From contig JAAAUF010001205.1 in the NCBI GenBank assembly GCA_015499985.1, forward strand, positions 1 to 10,364: DNA of 10,364 bases, read 5' to 3'. Each line of letters opens with the position of its first letter. Position 1 is the stretch's first letter. The notes beneath the pieces are model-generated. The model worked only from the letters and a program-made list of their open reading frames with translations, was not told the origin of the DNA and did not search any database. Of the stretch, positions 8,225-10,364 are shown one piece after another. This DNA is from Haplosporangium gracile (taxonomy: Eukaryota > Mortierellomycota > Mortierellomycetes > Mortierellales > Mortierellaceae). The position numbers were made by a program, and so were the translations under genes.

Positions 8225-10210
8225 ATGCTGGCAAGACCCAGTCCTTTCGCCAAATACACCCAGTCACCGCTCCCCTCAACTTCCACTTCGTTAGGTCGAC
8301 CCTCCTCTCCTCTAGACGTCCCCGAACTCCTCCAACTCATCTTTTCCTTCCTCAACCGACGTGCACTCAGGAATGCCATCCGCGTCTGTCGACAATGGTT
8401 CTTCCTCAACCGACATCGCCTCCACCGAGAAGTCATTTGGGACTCCCGCTGGAATCACTCTTCGCCACTTCAAACACTAGGACGACTTGGAGGCGCTGAA
8501 CGCCTTGTCCTCAGCAACAACCAGAGGGAGATCAATTGGAGCAGCCCAGATTTGGATGGCCTACTTAGATCCATCCACCCTTCAGGAATCGATCCTGCAG
8601 CACGCATCAACATAGCAGTCGAATCTCTAGTCCGAACTTTGACAAGATCACATCCTATCAAAGAACTCTACAGTCCCCTCCGCGAACTGGAATTGTCGAG
8701 CGATTTTACAGAGGATTGGATCAACACACTAAGTCTACCGTCAACATTGACCAGTCTGAAGATCGACAAGTACTGGAAGTTCGAAATAGATGTCGCACGC
8801 ATTCTCATCATTTGTCCACTCTTGGAGTCTCTGGAACTGTGCAGCTCTTATTTCAATGTCATCGTCCGAGGCCCATATACCGACCAAGGCAAAGACGGTC
8901 TTCCAACTCGCCTCCCGCTGCGGTGCCTCGTTCTCGCAAACCTTCGTGCTCCACAGGCATGGCTCGAGGATCTGCTCACAGTTACGCCCGACCTCGAAGT
9001 CCTCAAGCTCATCAGGCATGACAAGTACTACGCCGAGCGTACCACGGAGCGTTGGGACTGGAATCGATTCCGCGCCCATCTGCAGTCGCTCTCGCTGCCT
9101 CGCAAGCAGCTATATTACTCAGAGCATTGGCATCACCGTCACGATCTCCTACCACTCGAGACGGAACTGACCATCTGCCCCCACACAGAAGAGCGTACTT
9201 TTCTCTACTATGAACTGACGCCGAAGGTGCTCACTTTCCTGGAGAACCAGCCTGTCTTCCTGACGTCACTCGAAATACTCCAACCCAGGTATGTGCATTG
9301 CGTTCGCGACGGCTGGACACAGTACGAGAAGCTGCCATTCACTGCGCGACCGCTGCACGCGCTCCTGTGCGAGTGCCCCAACCTTCGACACCTCAGGACC
9401 TTGAAGATGTACTACATGACCGACTTCATGGATATATATCGTCGCATTCCCTTGTATCCGGCAACAGATAACTATGAACAGGAACAACAGCAGGAACAGA
9501 ATATACTACCTCCAAATGTCCCTGGCATCTGGATATGTCAAGGCTTGGAGACATTGCATCTAGAGCTGCACCTTCATGATCAGGCAATTGAGAAGGGCTC
9601 CCACCACACTAGGATCCTTTACGGTTACATCGCCACCGTTTGCCCACGCCTCACCAACCTTCACATTCGATTCCCGCATTTCTGTATGACCGAGGACAGA
9701 AGCAAGGAAACAAAGTACCGACCATATGTCCTGGAGGGTGGTCTATGTCTTCTTGCAAAGCTCAGGAACCTGGAGCGACTTTGGATCGTGCACGGAATAT
9801 TCGAGTGTAAGAGTGCCTCTGAGTTGAATTGGTTGGCCTCATCTGGGCGAACGAAGGAGCATCGAGAAAATAGAAGAGATGTTGTAGATGGTTGGGTAGC
9901 GAGACTGAGAGACGAGGCCATGAAGGATGTCGATCGCCTAGAAAGCGGAGTAGGAATCACGGACGAAATTCTTGGACCACGAGCTGGGGACGAGAAGTTG
10001 ATGGCTGGACTGGAAAATCTAGGTCTCCTTCAAGATGTGGTTGACATGGTCACAGAGATGGACACAGATGAGTATTGTATTCTTCCAGAATTGTTCAAAC
10101 TCGCCTGTGGTCAACATCAAGAGCAGAACCCGGAGAAAGAAATGCGATCGCTTTTTTATATTCCTCCAGTCGGACTGGCATCGCGGCTGTTGAACTGGGC
10201 TTCATCCTGA
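8225..10210 (+). CDS. F-box protein with LRR-like repeats, paralogue of the gene at 303-2273
   Basis: Predicted SCF ubiquitin-ligase substrate receptor of 661 residues, target unknown, encoded in one open frame. Residues 1-28 are a Ser/Pro-rich lead-in. The F-box spans 29-73 (SPLDVPELL, LIFSF, VCRQW, REVIWD). LRR-like strands run from about 150 to 524, for example SPLRELELSS, CPLLESLELCSS (197-208), CPNLRHLRTLKM (384-395), CQGLETLHLELHL (438-450) and CPRLTNLHIRF. A Glu/Gln-rich insert, EQEQQQEQ (418-425), has no counterpart in the paralogue. The ELNWL...RR...W segment lies at 533-557 and the conserved tail at 596-645, ending PEKEMRSLFY. By hand count the F-box matches the paralogue at 30 of 46 positions and the tail at 37 of 50. 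The two proteins align over their whole length, with the strongest divergence in the first LRR-like strands. No membrane segment or signal peptide is seen. Start chosen by domain position, A at -3, and alignment of start-to-F-box distance with the paralogue. Confidence 0.94.
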   Translation: MLARPSPFAKYTQSPLPSTSTSLGRPSSPLDVPELLQLIFSFLNRRALRNAIRVCRQWFFLNRHRLHREVIWDSRWNHSSPLQTLGRLGGAERLVLSNNQREINWSSPDLDGLLRSIHPSGIDPAARINIAVESLVRTLTRSHPIKELYSPLRELELSSDFTEDWINTLSLPSTLTSLKIDKYWKFEIDVARILIICPLLESLELCSSYFNVIVRGPYTDQGKDGLPTRLPLRCLVLANLRAPQAWLEDLLTVTPDLEVLKLIRHDKYYAERTTERWDWNRFRAHLQSLSLPRKQLYYSEHWHHRHDLLPLETELTICPHTEERTFLYYELTPKVLTFLENQPVFLTSLEILQPRYVHCVRDGWTQYEKLPFTARPLHALLCECPNLRHLRTLKMYYMTDFMDIYRRIPLYPATDNYEQEQQQEQNILPPNVPGIWICQGLETLHLELHLHDQAIEKGSHHTRILYGYIATVCPRLTNLHIRFPHFCMTEDRSKETKYRPYVLEGGLCLLAKLRNLERLWIVHGIFECKSASELNWLASSGRTKEHRENRRDVVDGWVARLRDEAMKDVDRLESGVGITDEILGPRAGDEKLMAGLENLGLLQDVVDMVTEMDTDEYCILPELFKLACGQHQEQNPEKEMRSLFYIPPVGLASRLLNWASS

Positions 10211-10218
10211 TTTCATTA

Positions 10219-10224
10219 AATAAA
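10219..10224 (+). terminator. Probable poly(A) signal AATAAA of the third F-box gene
   Basis: A canonical AATAAA lies nine bases after the TGA stop at 10208-10210, within AT-rich sequence followed by a T run. The very short distance to the stop would give a short 3' UTR; a more distal signal outside the window cannot be excluded. Confidence 0.45.
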
Positions 10225-10271
10225 AATGACATTTTTTAAACTTTTTCTGATCCACGGGGGAAAAAAACCCA

Positions 10272-10292
10272 TGCACGAAGTGACTTTGTGCA
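10272..10292. repeat. Quasi-palindrome with 10-base arms, possible dispersed-repeat edge
   Basis: TGCACGAAGT and ACTTTGTGCA flank a single central G; the arms are inverted copies except for one G/T mismatch. The sequence after it, to 10364, repeats short words: GTGCTCCA occurs twice (near 10293 and 10306) and CCATCTTT occurs twice near the window end. The stretch is non-coding in style and could be the border of a MITE-like or other dispersed element that continues beyond the window. Confidence 0.4.
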
Positions 10293-10364
10293 GTGCTCCA
10301 CAAAAGTGCTCCATCTTTTTCCGATTTCGGCTTTTTTTGTGAAATGCTCATCCTCCATCTTTAT

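Noticed and set aside
1..10364. CRISPR array, prophage or bacterial-style operon
   Set aside because: No spaced direct repeats or ribosome-binding sites; gene structure and leaders are eukaryotic.

Overview
The window looks like a piece of an early-diverging fungal genome, most likely Mortierellomycotina (Mortierella or a relative). This rests on long, nearly intron-free genes for F-box/leucine-rich-repeat-like (LRR-like) proteins, pyrimidine-rich leaders free of ATG just before the starts, short GT-AG introns, and a protein style I associate with the very large F-box families of that group. The assignment is from family resemblance, not from a database search.

Layout: (1) 303-2273 (+), a 656-residue F-box/LRR-like protein. 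(2) 2813-4897 (+), a 694-residue F-box-like/LRR-like protein of a different subfamily, with a low-complexity insert. (3) 4898-5448, intergenic, with a 13-A tract and a small perfect hairpin. (4) 5449-7310 (-), a broken LRR-like gene. I rebuilt it by reading across three in-frame stops and three single-base frame changes; it has a recognisable first exon, a 117-base GT-AG intron and a TATA-like box upstream. (5) 7311-8224, a divergent intergenic region serving the pseudogene (-) and the last gene (+). (6) 8225-10210 (+), a 661-residue F-box/LRR-like protein that is a full-length paralogue of the first gene. (7) 10211-10364, a poly(A) signal followed by a quasi-palindrome and short repeated words that may be the edge of a dispersed repeat.

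Biologically this is a cluster of probable SCF ubiquitin-ligase substrate receptors and LRR relatives. The F-box would bind Skp1 and the LRR-like solenoid would bind a target. Two members of one subfamily flank a member of a second subfamily and the remains of a third, which is the pattern expected of birth-and-death evolution. Nothing suggests the genes are co-transcribed. The least explained items are a C-terminal tail shared by genes 1 and 4 that is better conserved than their F-boxes, and the unusual N-terminus of the pseudogene's ancestor, which shows no F-box.
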